From positions 7,346,611 through 7,410,610 of the forward strand of contig NC_034011.1 in NCBI RefSeq assembly GCF_000346465.2: a stretch of DNA of 64,000 bases, in the 5' to 3' direction. Positions 1-12,214 of the stretch are shown here, piece by piece; the stretch's first letter is position 1, and every line of letters begins with the position of its first letter. This stretch comes from Prunus persica (lineage: Eukaryota > Streptophyta > Magnoliopsida > Rosales > Rosaceae). Made by a program: the position numbers and the translations under genes. A model generated the notes under the pieces. The model was not told the origin of the DNA, ran no database searches, and saw nothing but the letters and a program-made list of their open reading frames with translations.

Positions 1-1
1 A

Positions 2-1102
2 AGGCGATTTAGAATGCAACCCCATTTGTTCAATAAAGTCATGCATGATATTTGCAATTATGATGCATACTTTGTTCAAAAGTGTGATGCTGCTGGGATT
101 TTGGGGCTTCTTCCTGAGCAAAAGCTTACAGCTGTTATACGAATGTTGGCGTATGGAGCATCTGCTGATCAAGTAGATGAATTTGCCCGGATGGGAAAGT
201 CCACTATGTTAGAGGCTTTGGTTAGATTTTGTTAAGCAGTTGAAACTCTGTACACTAAGGACTACTTGCGTAGACCTACTCCCAGGGACCTCCAACTGCT
301 TCTACAAAGAGCCGAAGCTCAAGGATTTTCAGGAATGATTGGTAGCATCGACTGCATGCACTGACAATGGAAGAATTGCCCAACTGCCTTGCAAGGTGAT
401 TATGGAAATAGAAAAGGCCAAAAAAGTATCATCCTTGAAGCCATTGCTGGCTTCGACACATGGGTTTGGCATGCCTTCTTTGGAGTTGCCGGATCCCAAA
501 ATGACCTCAACGTGCTAGGTCAATCCCCGGTCTTCAACGATGTATTGAGAGGCCAGGGCCTCAATATCACCTATCAAGTCAACAATACAGTGTACCAGAC
601 GAGGTATTATCAAGCTGACGGCATCTACCTGAGGTGGACCACTTTTGTCAAATCCATTCCGAATCCCCGATCCCAGAAGCAAAAATTATTTGCTACCTAT
701 CAAGAAGGATACATGAAAGATGTCGAAAGGTGTTTTGGCATCCTTCAAGCTCGGTGGTTGATTATTCGAGGTGCGGCCCATATGTTTGATGAGAAGATCC
801 TCAGAAGCATTTTGATGACTTGCATCATCCTCCATAATATGATTGTGAAGGATGAGTACGATTATGATGCTTTAGAGGTCTACGAACCAGATCCAATGAA
901 CATGGCCTTGACACGGATTTATGAAAGGCCCATGGGGCCAAGTGGAGAATCGTTTAATCCGGAACCGTTGGTGAGGGATGGTCACTTGATGACCCGGATG
1001 ATATATCGATATACAGAGATGCAATCTTCGTATATTCATGAAATGCGTCAAGTTGACTTGATGGAGCATCTATGGGCAGTGAAACGCAATGAAGATGAAT
1101 GA
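2..1102 (+). pseudogene. PIF/Harbinger transposase (HARBI1/DDE_Tnp_4 type), broken
   Basis: In life this would be the nuclear DDE nuclease that cuts and pastes the element. One reading frame runs from the window edge (the frame is already open, so the N-terminus is missing) to a stop at 1102. It is interrupted by a TAA at 233-235 and a TGA at 362-364. The TGA replaces the conserved Trp after GSIDCMH, which carries the first catalytic Asp. The rest is well kept: the FGVAGSQNDLNVL block with the second Asp, then YYQADGIY and the TFVKSIPNP block. KDVERCFGILQARW holds the catalytic Glu, and a TCIILHNMIV block follows. The stretch from 389 to 1102 is open for 237 codons. The frame is not shifted, only stopped twice, so the decay is modest. 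It pairs with the Myb-like gene at 1417-2605. Confidence 0.85.
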
Positions 1103-1416
1103 TGGAGCATAGATGCTTTGGTTATGTTTTATTTAGTTATGGTTAGGTTGTGTTGTTTTTTTATTTATTATGGTTTAGTTGTGGTTTGTTATTATTATTG
1201 TGCCTAGTTTGTAGTTTTGCTTATTTTAATTTTGTTTTGTTTGATGTATGGAATATGTTGAATAAAAAGGTATTTTATTGAATGCTTTGTTTATTAAATA
1301 AAGAAATCCAATACAAGTCATTAAGAATTACTATTACTAAAATAAAATACATGAATTATAACAACTTTAATAGAAAACATGAAAAATACAAATACATAAA
1401 AGGTATGCCAACTAAT

Positions 1417-2605
1417 TTAATAGTTTCCATCATTTAACCAATCCGTGTTGCTAGGCCCCTCATCCCGGTAAAGTCTTCTTCTTATAACATCCCTTCGTTC
1501 TAGCTTCCAAAATTGTTTTGTTTCAGGGGACATATGGCTTGTATCCATCGCCATGGTTTCCCGATCCGTCTTGTCCATATCTTTTTTGTGCAAATACTCC
1601 CTTTGTCGTGCATACTCGGCTTGAAGGGCCAACTCGTTATCCTGGCGTTTCTGCTTCATTTCAATTCTTATGCCGTTTTGCCTTACAATTTCCTCCAAAA
1701 ACTTTGAATTATTATTGCTTGAATTACCCGGCCAATGGGTCTCGGCTCCTTTTCGATGGGTGAGTCTTGACTCATAGGGGAATCGAGAGGTAAATCCAAT
1801 GTCATTGAATCACGGAGTGGCGTCTCGTTTAACACAACGGCGGGCCCGTTGGAATAATTATGAAGCGTTTGCAATATTTCACCACCTCCCAACATTCATG
1901 ATGGTTGAAACTTTTTTTGCCACCCCCGGTTGCACCGAACCACATCTGTGCTTGAATCATCTATTTAACAAAAAAATAGAAATGAAAGAAATATTTAAAA
2001 TATATTGGATATGCAAGTAAGAAAAAAAAAATAATGGAAATGCAATTAACCTTACAAATAAATTAGAAGTGCGAGAAAAATTAAGAACCAATTGGAAATG
2101 CAAGAAATATTAACAACATATTGAAAATGCAAGAAATATGAACAACATATTGAAAATGCAAGAAATATTAACAACATATTGAAAATGCAAGAAATATTAA
2201 CAAAATATTTAAAATGCAAGAAATATTAACAAAATATTGAAAATGCAATAAATATTAACAAAATATATATATTAGGAGATTAAACTTAATAAAACGAAAA
2301 TTATAAAATACTTACCTCGTTAGTACGATTTTCCCCGCTTCTATAGTTGTCCATCGCTTTTGCCAAGACATCTCTCCATTTTCCCAACTTTTTATTGAGA
2401 ATTTTCCACCTACTAGATAATGTCATCTTCATACGAGTCGACCCCGGAATTTTTTCACAAAATTCGGCATGAATTTTTTTCCACATATGAAAAAATTTCA
2501 TCTTATTGCCGGACACGGGACAATGACAAATTTGGAGCCAAGCCTCACACAAGGAAACATCTTCCTGGTGCTCCAAGCCCCTCCGATTTCAATAGAAGAA
2601 GCCAT
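1417..2605 (-). pseudogene. Harbinger Myb/SANT-like accessory protein, frameshifted
   Basis: This is the second protein of PIF/Harbinger elements, a trihelix/Myb-like protein that helps the transposase bind the element ends and enter the nucleus. An ATG at 2605-2603 starts MASSIEIGGAW, then the frame is lost by one base near 2565-2572. It resumes as EDVSLCEAWLQI and runs through a SANT-like block (WKKIHAEFCEK, SRWKILNKKLGKWR). A GT donor at 2315-2314 and an AG acceptor at 1962-1961 mark an intron. Exon 2 begins MIQAQMWFGATGG, has a second frame slip near 1845-1870, and ends in a basic coiled region (EMKQKRQDNELALQAEYARQ) with a stop at 1417. The C-terminal half fits the NAM-associated domain. 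Such proteins are often mislabelled glutathione S-transferase T3-like in plant annotations; nothing here is a GST. Confidence 0.75.
2085..2272. repeat. 29-bp minisatellite in the Harbinger gene intron
   Basis: About six imperfect copies of a 29-bp unit (tgcaagaaatattaacaaca plus tattgaaaa) lie head to tail inside the intron of the Myb-like gene. Copies differ by single bases. Confidence 0.8.
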
Positions 2606-3134
2606 AAAAATAAGAAATAAAAATACAAGGTGAAAGAGAGGAAAATATTGAGTAAAGAGTGAATAATAGTAGAAGTATAATAAAATGTATGAGGATTGAT
2701 GTTGAAAGTGAAGGGTATTGATATGTATTTATAGAAAAAAAAATCAGAATTTTTTAGAATTTTTTTAAAAAAATTTCGATTTTTTTTTCATAATTTATTG
2801 CCCAAAAAATGCCAACTGTTGGATTCGATTCGGAGGAGCAGATCGGAGCGCTGGGTGCGTGACACGTGGCTTCTGCCGGTTGGAGGTTGCGTCTCGCTGA
2901 CATCAGCGCACGTTGGTTCAAATTTTTTTTACCGTTGGAGCGTGCAATGCACAGGTAAAAAAAATTTTAACTAGCGTGCTGACGTCACAACATGGGGGCT
3001 TCACCTCGGGCTGAACTGGCCTTCAGGCCAGCCCGACTTGGTAGGACCCACTCCCAGCCCGGGCTTAGGCTCACCGCTAGAACGATTTTTTTTTCTCCCC
3101 CAGCCTTGGGTTCAGTTGATTGCTGGAGTTGCTC

Positions 3135-5735
3135 TAAAAACTCTTACTCAAGGGCTCTAACAAGTTTTTCATGCTCTCTTCTCATACTTTCAGTATTAGT
3201 TCTAATGTTCCAAAATTTGTTTAAAAGAACTTTTTGTTTATCTGCTAATGATGCTTGAGTACAATATTTTAAGCAAGATTTCTAACTTCTTGTACTGAGA
3301 TTCCATTATAAAAATAAGTATTCATTACTGGTCTTGCTTGACTACTTATGCTTAATGGATTACCACTTTGTGATTGTGTACCACTATTTTTGCTGCCAGA
3401 GGCGGATGCTTCAAAATATTGTATACCTATTAATGAATAATATGGGATAAGATATCTGCTAAAGTATTATCCATACCTTTAATATGCTCAAATATCGGTC
3501 TAAATCTATTCCCTGTAAGAGAATCAACAAAATTGACCCATCTTCGAACTGCTTGTTTATTAGTAGTAATTTTATTATAATGAGAAAAAATATTATGGCA
3601 ATCAGTTCTCATAGTAAATATTTCATTATGTAGAAACAAAATTGACCCATCTAATGGTAATGCTAAAGGTTTAAGTTGAGTTATATCTTGTTTGATGCTT
3701 TGAACTAATTTAATATCTTCACTATTAAAATATTTTTGACCCGTTTTACTAGTTTTACTATGCAATACTGCAATTTTTCTTCCTAAATCAGGGATAAACT
3801 TCCAGCATAATTTAATAAACCTAAAAATATTTGCAATTGCTTTTTATCCTCTAGTTTATCTGGAAATTCTAACACTTTTTAGCTATGTGTTCTTGTAATT
3901 GTATAGTTCTTGACTTAATATACATACCTAAAAATTCTATGTCTTGTTTTTCAAGCTCTACTTTATTCCTACTTATGACTATACCATTATCAATAAATTC
4001 TTTCAAAATAATTTATAAGTATTTCCTATGTTCATTTTTATTTTTACTATGAACAAGGATATCATCTAAATATATACTACAAAAATTATCATACTTCTTA
4101 AATATTTAGTCCATCTTTCTTTGAAAGATCAATGGTGCATTCTTTAATCCAAATAGCATTACAAGCCATTCAAAGTGTCATTCTGGACAAATAAATGCTA
4201 CCCATTGGATCGATTCTTCTGCTAATCTAATTTGCCAAAATCCTGATTTACAACCAAATTTATTAAAATATTTACTTTCTTGAATTTTATTCATAAGTTC
4301 ATCTTTATTTGGAGTTTATAACTATCTTCATAAGTATTATCATTTAATCTCCTATAATTATACACTATTCTAACTTTACCTCTCTTAATTTCGGAATATT
4401 TCCTAACTACGAAGGCTGCTGATCCATGCCTAGATTTTGAAGGTCTAATTACTTTTAGGTTTAAAAGTTCTTTTATTTGTTGTTCAAATTCTTACTTATC
4501 TAACAAACTACAGGACATGTCTACAGTTTTAATTGTTATGTCTGGATTAATATAACGTCTAATTTTGCTAATATCTTATTTTTATTCCAATGTAATTAGG
4601 CATCTTCTCCTATGATTCTAGTTTGTTTAGCTAATTGTAACAATTCTTCTACATTCTTTGATGTATCTATTTGCATAATCTCTAAAGGCTCTATACTTCC
4701 TACAATTGGATACTCATGATCAAATATTATATCATCATATACTAGATTATCTTGTTCGTTTACCTTTTCTTCATTTATTTCTTCTAATTCTTCCATATTA
4801 TATTTAAAATTTTATTCTTCTATGTTAATTCTATTATAAGATTCTAATATATTACTTTCATTTGTTGTGGTTATACCTTCTTAAAAAATATAATGTCTGG
4901 AGGTGTATATAAAAATCCTCATTGTAAACTTTTAAAGAAATTTAATTCAAAAAATAAAGGAATATGATCCTATTGGGGACATAAAGATTGAGGGTAAATT
5001 AAACTGTTGTCTTTCTATCCTAATTGGTATATTATTAATACAATGTGTTAAGTAGACAGGTCTTGTATCAAATTATATAATTCTTACTGGTCTAGCTAAT
5101 TTTTGCCTACATTGTTCTGGCATTAAATCTTCTTTTATTACATTTTTTGTGCTTCCAGTATTTATCATAGCTGTTGTTTGAATTTTATTTTATTTTGACA
5201 ATTCTAACTCACAATTAATCGTTATTAATGAACTAGTCTATTGTTTCTCTATACTAGGGCAATTATTCTTTTGATTATTGTTATCTATTGCTTCAACTGT
5301 ATTTATTTCTATTGATCTATTATTAAAACAAGGTTTACAATAAACTAATATTTTAGTGTAATATTTTTCTACCACTATTTTCTTATATTGATTATATTTT
5401 TGAGACCATCCTAAATTAACATATTTAAATTCCTCATGCTCTTTTTGTTCTTCAAACATACAAATATATTCATCTAATTCAATATCGGAATTACTAGAGC
5501 AATCCGATTTTGATTCTGAGTCTAAGTCATTAACACTATAAATACTTTCATTATCACTTAAATTGTCACCAAGACTATAAATTGATTTTTAGTCTTCATC
5601 ATCTTCTAATTGAAATTGCTCAATTAATTGTATTTTTTTTCTCTAGGTTGCTTCCTAATTTGGAATACTTAGGTCTAATATGTCCTACTTCACCACAAAG
5701 ATAACATTTACATGTACTTTTATAAAGTTTGTAGA
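3135..5735 (-). pseudogene. Endogenous caulimovirid pol region: CCHC, protease, RT, RNase H and trailing ORF (copy C)
   Basis: Minus-strand order is as expected for a caulimovirid polyprotein. Near 5715-5650 a zinc-knuckle block reads CYLCGEVGHIRPK, with the last Cys replaced by Tyr. 5459-5238 is a short open stretch of unknown role. Near 5185-5090 an aspartic-protease-like INTGST motif is followed by a block about the length of the viral protease. 4450-3900 is RT sequence (a KVRIVYNYRRLND block and a degraded YxDD region) with several stops. 3765-3430 is open for 111 codons and covers the C-terminal RNase H. There the start of RNase H appears deleted (DGS joins directly to the FLHNEIF block), removing the first catalytic region. 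The trailing ORF continues to 3135, where the Harbinger element interrupts it. Confidence 0.7.
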
Positions 5736-6700
5736 TTTGCATAAGGAAAATTTAATGATATACATGCTAGACTTACAGCTACTAACTTAGAAATTTTAGG
5801 AGTCATTAACTCTCTTGAAGCATTTTCATTGTTTTTACATAATGAAATATTTACTATTAGAACATATTGTCAGAATATTGTTTCTCATTATAATAAAATT
5901 ACTACTAATAAATAAGCAGTCCGAAGTTAGGTCAATTTTGTTGATTCTATTACAGGAAATGGATTTAGACCGATATTTGAGCATATTAAAGGTATGGACA
6001 ATAATTTAGCAGATATCTTATCTCGTATTATTCATTAACAAGTATGCAATATTTTGGTGCATCCTCCTTTGGTAGCAAAAATAGTGGTACACCATCACAA
6101 TGTGGTAATTCACTAAGCATAAGTAGTCAAGCAAGACCAGTAGTGAATACTTATTTTTATAATGGAATCTCAGTACAAGAAGTTAGAAATCCTGTTTTAA
6201 AATATCGTACTCAAGCATCATTAGCAAATAAACAAAAAGTTCTAATTAGACAACTTTTGGAACATTAGAACTAATACTGAAAGCATGAGAAGAGGGCATG
6301 AAAAACTTGTTAGAGCCCTTGAGCAAGAGTTTTTAGCATATAATTATGATTATAAAAGAGCAAAACAACAACTTTCTTTTTTGCAGGAAAAACATGAAGA
6401 GCAAAAGAAAGAGTATGATACGATAGTAAATTTTTTTAGAATCATTAATTTAAGATGTCAAAATTTAAGTATGGTTTTACAAGAAAAAGAGGCTAATGAG
6501 CCCAACTTACTTGAGCATAATAGAGAATTTTCCCTCAAGAAAAAAAATAAAAAATCCATATTTTCTTCCAACTCTAGCTAGAGAAATGTATAGATTTTAC
6601 CACAAGATGTTAAGAGTCATATGATTAGATTAAAGTATGAGCAAAATACATATTTTCAACTATACATTCAAGCTTTTCTTTTCAATTTAAAAAATAATCC
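5736..6700 (+). pseudogene. Endogenous caulimovirid RNase H end and trailing ORF, inverted copy B
   Basis: The plus strand repeats the same viral segment as 3135-3700 in the opposite orientation, with only scattered mismatches. It begins earlier in RNase H than copy C (a TNLEILGVINSLEAF block), carries a stop within the domain, and ends the polyprotein around 6040. The trailing ORF lies at about 6044-6581 and is broken near 6268. Its second half is charged and heptad-like (KLVRALEQEFLAYNYDYKRA), which suggests a coiled coil. Its function is unknown to me; a second ORF of unknown role after RNase H is known in some plant endogenous viruses. Confidence 0.65.
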
Positions 6701-6739
6701 ACACCCTGGCATAAAAATTATTACCAAAAGTTGTTCTCA

Positions 6740-7470
6740 TTAATGAAATTTCAATTTTAGCCACAAGAAAAAAATAGACTTGAGTGAAAAGCCAAAACCT
6801 TTCCACAAAGGATAGAAAAACCCCTAAGCTTTAATACCAAAGACATGCAAAGATATTCAACCATTTTTGTTTGTTAGCAATTTTTAGAAAAACAAAGCAC
6901 CCACATACTATAGCAACATGTTAACTCCAGGAGGTGTGCTTTGGCTTGTTATATTGCATGTGAATTCCTTGTTTGTATCTATGTCTGCATAAGTGTAAGA
7001 AAGCATGTGAAGTACATATGAAATATATGGGATGTGTGTGGAGTGTTATGAGATAGAGAGATGGAGAAAAAAAGATAGAGAGAAGGGAGGCTCCTCTTCT
7101 CATCCTTAGCAGAAAGAATGGAGTCGGTGAAGTAGTGTATATAGCTTGTAGCTCCGAAGAAGAGAAGTACAACACCAGAGAAGAAAAAATCTCAGTACTT
7201 CCTCCTTCAATTTTCAATCAGTAAAACTCCCTTTATTCATATACTTTCTCTTAATCTCCATACAATCAATCACTTCAAACACTATTAAATACCACCAACC
7301 AGTGAATAACAATTCCAGCAAAAGCAACTAAGTAAGTCTTTTTCTCTTTTATTTTCTTGGTTTTCTTAGTAGGCTTCTTGTCCAAAACAGGGAAACACTT
7401 TTATATTTATGTTATTATCTTGCTAAACTGACGAATAATACTTTGTTTAAGCACTTGGTCATGTTTCGGC
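6740..7470 (+). promoter_or_regulatory. Viral promoter and leader region, copy B
   Basis: This non-coding block follows the trailing ORF of copy B and matches, in reverse, 12430-12220 plus 9287-8790. A TATATA box lies at 7138-7143, followed by a CT/GA-rich stretch and a leader. Position between the last ORF and the primer site of a caulimovirid is the usual place of the pregenomic promoter. The primer site itself is missing from this copy because homology stops near 7467. Confidence 0.55.
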
Positions 7471-7474
7471 TAGA

Positions 7475-8445
7475 TTTAAAATTAATTGGATAATTATATT
7501 ATTTTGTCTTATAGGGATATTACTACTTACTACAGATGTTGTAAATTCTGTAAGGCCTACTGGTTCGTTATCTAGTTTACCAACTTCTTCTAATGCTTTG
7601 ATATATTTATTAATAATTTTAGAATATGTCATTAAACTAAAAGTCTATCTATTTTATTATGTAATTTTTCTACTTGTTCAGTTAATGTTTTTTTTACACT
7701 AATTGAATATTTTGCATTTCTATTTTTAATTGATCAATAATTTCTAATGATTGGAGTTCTATTTGTTTTGGCTTGTTATCTATAAGATCTATAAGATCTT
7801 TGATTTCTTTCTTACTACGAAATCTTTGGATATTCCTATTGTTATCTTCTAATTGAGATGTTATATAGTCTAAGTTTTGTCTAATTATTTTTTAGGAATT
7901 TTTCTGAAAATATTCTAGTAACTGTTGAATTATTCTATTATGTTTGTTATGTTCAAATTTTACACTTTCTGCTTGACTAATTAAAAGGTCAACAATACTA
8001 TTTTCTAAGGGATTATTACTACTGTGTAAAAGATGTTTGTGTTCTTTTTGTGGAAAATAACAAACTAATGTATTATTATCTAAGGTTAATTTTTTTTTGT
8101 TTTTTTGTTCACTAATTTCTAAATTAAGGTACTCTATCATATAAATAAAATTTACCTAAGTCTACATATAAATAAAATTTATCTAATTCTACCTTTTTCT
8201 TTTAAAATGCCTAAATGCTCTTGAAATGCTTCTATAGATTCTTTACAAACTTCTAAATGATACTGGTTTCTTATTATGGTATCTGTACTTCTAATTTTCT
8301 TCTAGGATAAATTACCTACTTCTGGTAATTTTATCAATTCTTCTAGATTCCTAATTTCTATTTGGTATTCTACTTGCTATCTCTTTAATTCTTGTAACCT
8401 TTCTTTTATTCTAATAGATGTCCACCAAGGGCCAAACATGCAAAG
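7475..8445 (-). pseudogene. Endogenous caulimovirid 5' coding region (copy A), coiled-coil rich
   Basis: Downstream (minus strand) of the primer site, fragments of a Lys/Glu/Asn-rich protein can be read. The longest open piece is 8140-7892 (82 codons), which reads on past its stop as ITSQLEDNNRNIQRFRSKKE and similar heptad-like sequence to about 7600. Several stops break it. In caulimovirids this position holds movement or capsid-related parts of the first ORF. I recognise no domain, so the assignment rests on position and composition. Confidence 0.5.
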
Positions 8446-8590
8446 GGTTTATTGTTCTTAACTAGTAATTATGGTAATTAACAAAATTTTAACAGGTTAT
8501 AAAACGTTGGTTTTTATTAGTTGTGTTTATTGACTTCAGTTCTCAAGATATTTTACTAGTATAATTATATTATTAAGGTGCTAAACTAAG

Positions 8591-8602
8591 GCTCTGATAC
8601 CA
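8591..8602 (-). promoter_or_regulatory. tRNA-Met primer-binding site of the endogenous virus
   Basis: On the minus strand the bases read TGGTATCAGAGC, the 12-base complement of the initiator tRNA-Met 3' end used by Caulimoviridae and by many copia elements. It lies just downstream of the leader of copy A and upstream of its coding remnants, which fixes the orientation of this copy. Confidence 0.8.
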
Positions 8603-8609
8603 TTATTTT

Positions 8610-9287
8610 TCAGCGGGTCTCGGTCAAGGTGTCTAAGGGCCAAAATAACCAGACACCATGCTCAAAATATGGAACTACAAAGACGCCAATTTAAAGGGCT
8701 ATGGAGCAGAACTCAGAGGTCCTCTGAACTTAGAGGTTCCTTGACAGACATGTAATATCGTTATGGCAAATATAAAATATGACCAAGTGCTTAAACAAAG
8801 TATTGATCGTTAGTTTAGCAAGATAATAACATAAATATAAAAGTGTTTCCTTCGTTTTGGACAAGAAGCCTACTAAGAAAATCAAGAAAATAGAAGAGAA
8901 AAAGACTTACTTAGTTGCTTTTGCTGGAATTGTTATTCACTGGTTGGTGGGATTTAATAGTGTTTAAAGTGATTGATTGTATGAAGAGTAAGAGAAAGTA
9001 TATGAATAAATGGAGTTTTATTGATTGAAAATTGAAGGAGGAAGTATTGAGGTTTTTTCTTCTCTGGTGTTGTACTTCTCTTCTTTGGAGCTACAAGCTA
9101 TATACACTACTTCACCGGCTCCATTCTTTCTGCTAAGGATGAGAAGAGGAGCCTTCATTCTCTCTATCTTTTTCTCTCCATCTTTCTATCTTTCTATCTC
9201 TCTGTCTCTAAACACGCCATGCACATCCCATATATTTCGTATGTACTTCACATGCTTTCTTACACTTATGCAAACATAGATACAAAC
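8610..9287 (-). promoter_or_regulatory. Viral promoter and leader region, copy A (proximal part)
   Basis: This block mirrors 6980-7470. A TATATA box lies at 9104-9099 on the minus strand, and the leader runs to the primer site at 8602. A hairpin-prone stretch occurs near 8713-8742 (CAGAGGTCCTCTGAAC followed by TTAGAGGTTCC). The distal part of the same promoter block is displaced to 12215-12436 by the solo LTR inserted about 180 bp upstream of the TATA box. Confidence 0.55.
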
Positions 9288-12214
9288 TGTAATAACCCAA
9301 AATAAAATATCTAAAAAGTAGGATTAATATCTTCTAGCAAAAAGACAATTTTGTCCTCGCATTATTTAATAGGGAAAAAGTTGACTTTTTGATCGAGAAA
9401 GAATTTGGCAATTCCGCTTGCGCCGTTGCGTAGAGCACGGCGAAACGAGTCCGTAGACACGGAGTAGACTCGAATCGGAGTTGTAACGAAGAAAATACGA
9501 TCAAAATACCGCAAAGGGCAAAACGGTAATTTGGGAAAAAGTCAGATTTTTATCTCTTCTCTCTCTCCTCCCCCGTCAGTTTTCTCTCTCCTCTCCTCTC
9601 TCTCCTCCCGCGCGATTCTCCCCCGACCTCCGCCTCTTCTCATCGACACCCCGGCCACCACAGGCCGGATTGATCTCCGCCGTGGGTACCGTCGGGACCG
9701 TGACATCCTCGCCGTTCTTCCCCGACCCGCCGCCGACCGGGGGAAGCCCGGAACTGGCCGGAATCTGCCATTTTTGCCGATTTTTCAGTTCGAACTTTGA
9801 GCTCCTCGTTCTCGCTCAATTCTCCACCAAATCGATCGAGTAAGGTATGGTTTCTCATCTATTTTTCGTGTTATAACTGATGGATTTATGGGTTTCGATC
9901 GATTGTGGCTCTATAACGTTCGATTTTCAACTTGAAAATCGGCCGAAACTTCGGCCGCCGTGATCGGCCATTTCCGGTCACGTTTTGGGGTATGTCCAAG
10001 AACAAAAGTGACTCCAAATGGGGTGTTTTACCTAGGATAGGAGTTTGGAGTCTTGGTTTCTAGTTTTTCCGGCAACCCATAATCGCTTTGGACACCCAAT
10101 CTGCCCGCGCGTGTGGCGGCGAGTGGGCGAGGGTGGTGAAGTGACTCTGTGTAGTTTTGTGATCCTCGTGTTGTCACGAGCGCGTAGGATTTCGCGGATC
10201 TCGATTTGGAGTCCGTTTGAGCCCCAAACGGATTTTCCATATCGCGCGATCCTTGGGTGCAGTGTCGTCAAATCGTTGGATCGCATTCAATTATGGATAT
10301 GTCGTACTACATGATTTCAGGATCGTGTAGGATTCGACGGATTGTGAATCGGAGTCCCGGATACTCCGAAATCGCGAACCCTGGGGCTAGGGTTTGGATT
10401 TTAAGCGATAACGCGATTTTGGCCAATCCGACCGTTCGTTTCGGACCAAATTCGCGGAACATGGTTCCTTCTCTATGAGGCACCTTCAGAGAAGCCTAGA
10501 TTGGCCATCGGAGATCATGGACCCCACGGGTCCCGGATCGGCCGGTCTGGTAATTTATCGCTTAGTGAGGCTTCGAGTCTCTTAAGGTCGTTCTAATTGT
10601 CTGAAAGGTTAAAGTGGGCATATGAGTAACTCTAAAACGTGTACACGTATTTCTAGGAGCCGGGGGCAGGGTGTTAAATTTAAATTCTTTTATTGAGCAG
10701 TTTTATTAATTTAATCTTTATGGGTAATCAGGCACCAGAGAACCAACGGAACCACAGAAGGGACCTTTAAGAGGTCCAGCTAGCTCGGACTAGCAGTGAG
10801 TGGACTTTCTTTCATGAATGATTTTATACAAATGAGTTATATAAATGATTTATATACATGAGTTTACATAAATGATTTTATATTAATTTTATATAAATAA
10901 GCTTTTATAAATAAGTTTATCTGAATAAGTTTTATGAACTGTTTCTTTCGAGCATGATTTGTACTGTTAAATACTTTGATTTACGTGAGGCTTAGTTACT
11001 GAAGTTCCAGTAATATAAAAAGTTGAGTTTGAGGTTCGAATCAGATGAGATAGCAGCAGAATTGAGATTGCAGTTATTAATCATATTTTTCTAAAATTAT
11101 TTATTTTTGGAAAACCACCATGTACCCGCTCTTTATTTGGTGATTACCCTCAGACGGACCGATGTCTACGGACATCCAGTCTGTTTACAGTTCTGTCAGT
11201 GCACTTGACATTGCCTCACGAGTTTCGGGGACGCTCGGACCGTGAGTGCCAGGATTTGCGGCTCGGCAGACTTGCTGTCCCGAGACCTGCCAGGATTTGC
11301 GGCTCGGCTGACTCTGTGTCCCCGAGACCTGCCAGGACTGCGGATCAGGCTGACTACGGTCCCCTGTATCTTGTCAGAGCGGCTCGAGTTGACTTGGTGT
11401 CATTGAGACCTGCCGGCGGATCAGGCTGACCATAGTCCCCTGATTTCGCCAGTTTGCGGCTCGGTTAGACTTTGTGTCACCCGAGACCTGCCAGGGGATT
11501 TGACGAATTTTACAGGGGTACAATTAGGTGGTAGTTTCAAAGGATTTTGAGCTCTTTTATGCAGTTATTGTTTTCACTCATTATATATCATCTTCTTCGA
11601 TATTCACGCATGTGTTATATCCATATATCCTTGTTCAGTTATACGAGTATCTATACAAATATATTTATCTATGTTTATTGGAATATCTCGAGTTGAATTA
11701 TAACATGCGTTAGATTTTCTATCCCTATGTATTTCAAAACGGGGGTTATTATGTTCTAAATTGCTTTCAAGAACCTTATTTTTGTCCACTCACAACTTTA
11801 AACTTGTTTTTCGCCCCCAGGCCATAGAAGTGCGCAGGATCCACCACCGGGCCATTCCTAGCTTCCGCGCCACCAAGTAAGGTAGAGTTTGTGGAAAAGT
11901 CCTTGAAACCCTGTAAACGTTAGAAAATGCTCTGATATCTAGTTTAGTGGAAAACTGGAGCTGGTGAATACTTGGTTATTCTATTCTGGCAGTTGGTGTG
12001 GATTTATTTAATTGTTTAACAGGTGGAAGATTTTGGGTTTAGTCAAATTACAGGGGAGACTCTGCCGAAATTTCGGCAGAAGTCCAGGGAAAGTTTTCAT
12101 AGTAACTGTAGCAGGAAGGGTAAAATGGTCATTTGTGCCCGTCAGTTGCCAGATGTCGGACACGCACAGGGCTTGGTTCGAATTCCAAAGTGGAATTGGG
12201 ATCGGGTCCTGTCA
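9288..12214 (+). mobile_element. Solo LTR (or LTR-only element) of a long-LTR retrotransposon, copy 1
   Basis: The 2927-bp unit starts TGTAATAACCC and ends GGTCCTGTCA, giving TG..CA termini. It is flanked by a perfect 5-bp duplication, CAAAC (9283-9287 and 12215-12219). The surrounding viral promoter sequence is continuous once the unit is removed. It has no internal gag-pol, no second LTR and no long ORF. Two related copies lie at 14206-15693 and 34002-36791. The content is CT-rich near 9555-9620, GC-rich to 10600, and carries a tandem array near 11155-11500. LTR length suggests a Ty3/gypsy-type parent, but that is inference. Confidence 0.85.
11155..11500. repeat. Tandem array inside solo LTR copy 1
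   Basis: Imperfect units of roughly 50-60 bp built on GCCAGGATTTGCGGCTCGG and a following CCGAGACCT block are repeated about five times. A shorter related stretch in inverse orientation occurs in copy 2 near 14900-15010. Confidence 0.7.

Larger units (their letters stand above)
1..3134. mobile_element. PIF/Harbinger DNA transposon, right part, degenerate
   Basis: Two genes typical of plant PIF/Harbinger elements converge here: a DDE transposase on the plus strand and a Myb/SANT-like DNA-binding protein on the minus strand. The right terminus is seen at 3121-3134 and reads, on the minus strand, GAGCAACTCCAGCA, a Harbinger-like terminal repeat. It is followed by TAA at 3135-3137. Related viral sequence at 6325-6340 shows the uninterrupted site, so TAA is the expected 3-bp target duplication. 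The left end lies outside the window. About 2780-3120 is a GC-rich subterminal stretch without a gene. Confidence 0.8.

Noticed and set aside
1513..1763. Plus-strand frames of 64-81 codons opposite the Harbinger Myb-like gene
   Set aside because: They are antisense shadows of the C-terminal coding exon at 1417-1960.
6921..7217. 98-codon frame on the minus strand, similar to one at 9025-9279
   Set aside because: Both lie in the mirrored viral promoter blocks and contain TATA and CT-rich sequence. Their similarity comes from the inverted repeat, not from protein conservation.
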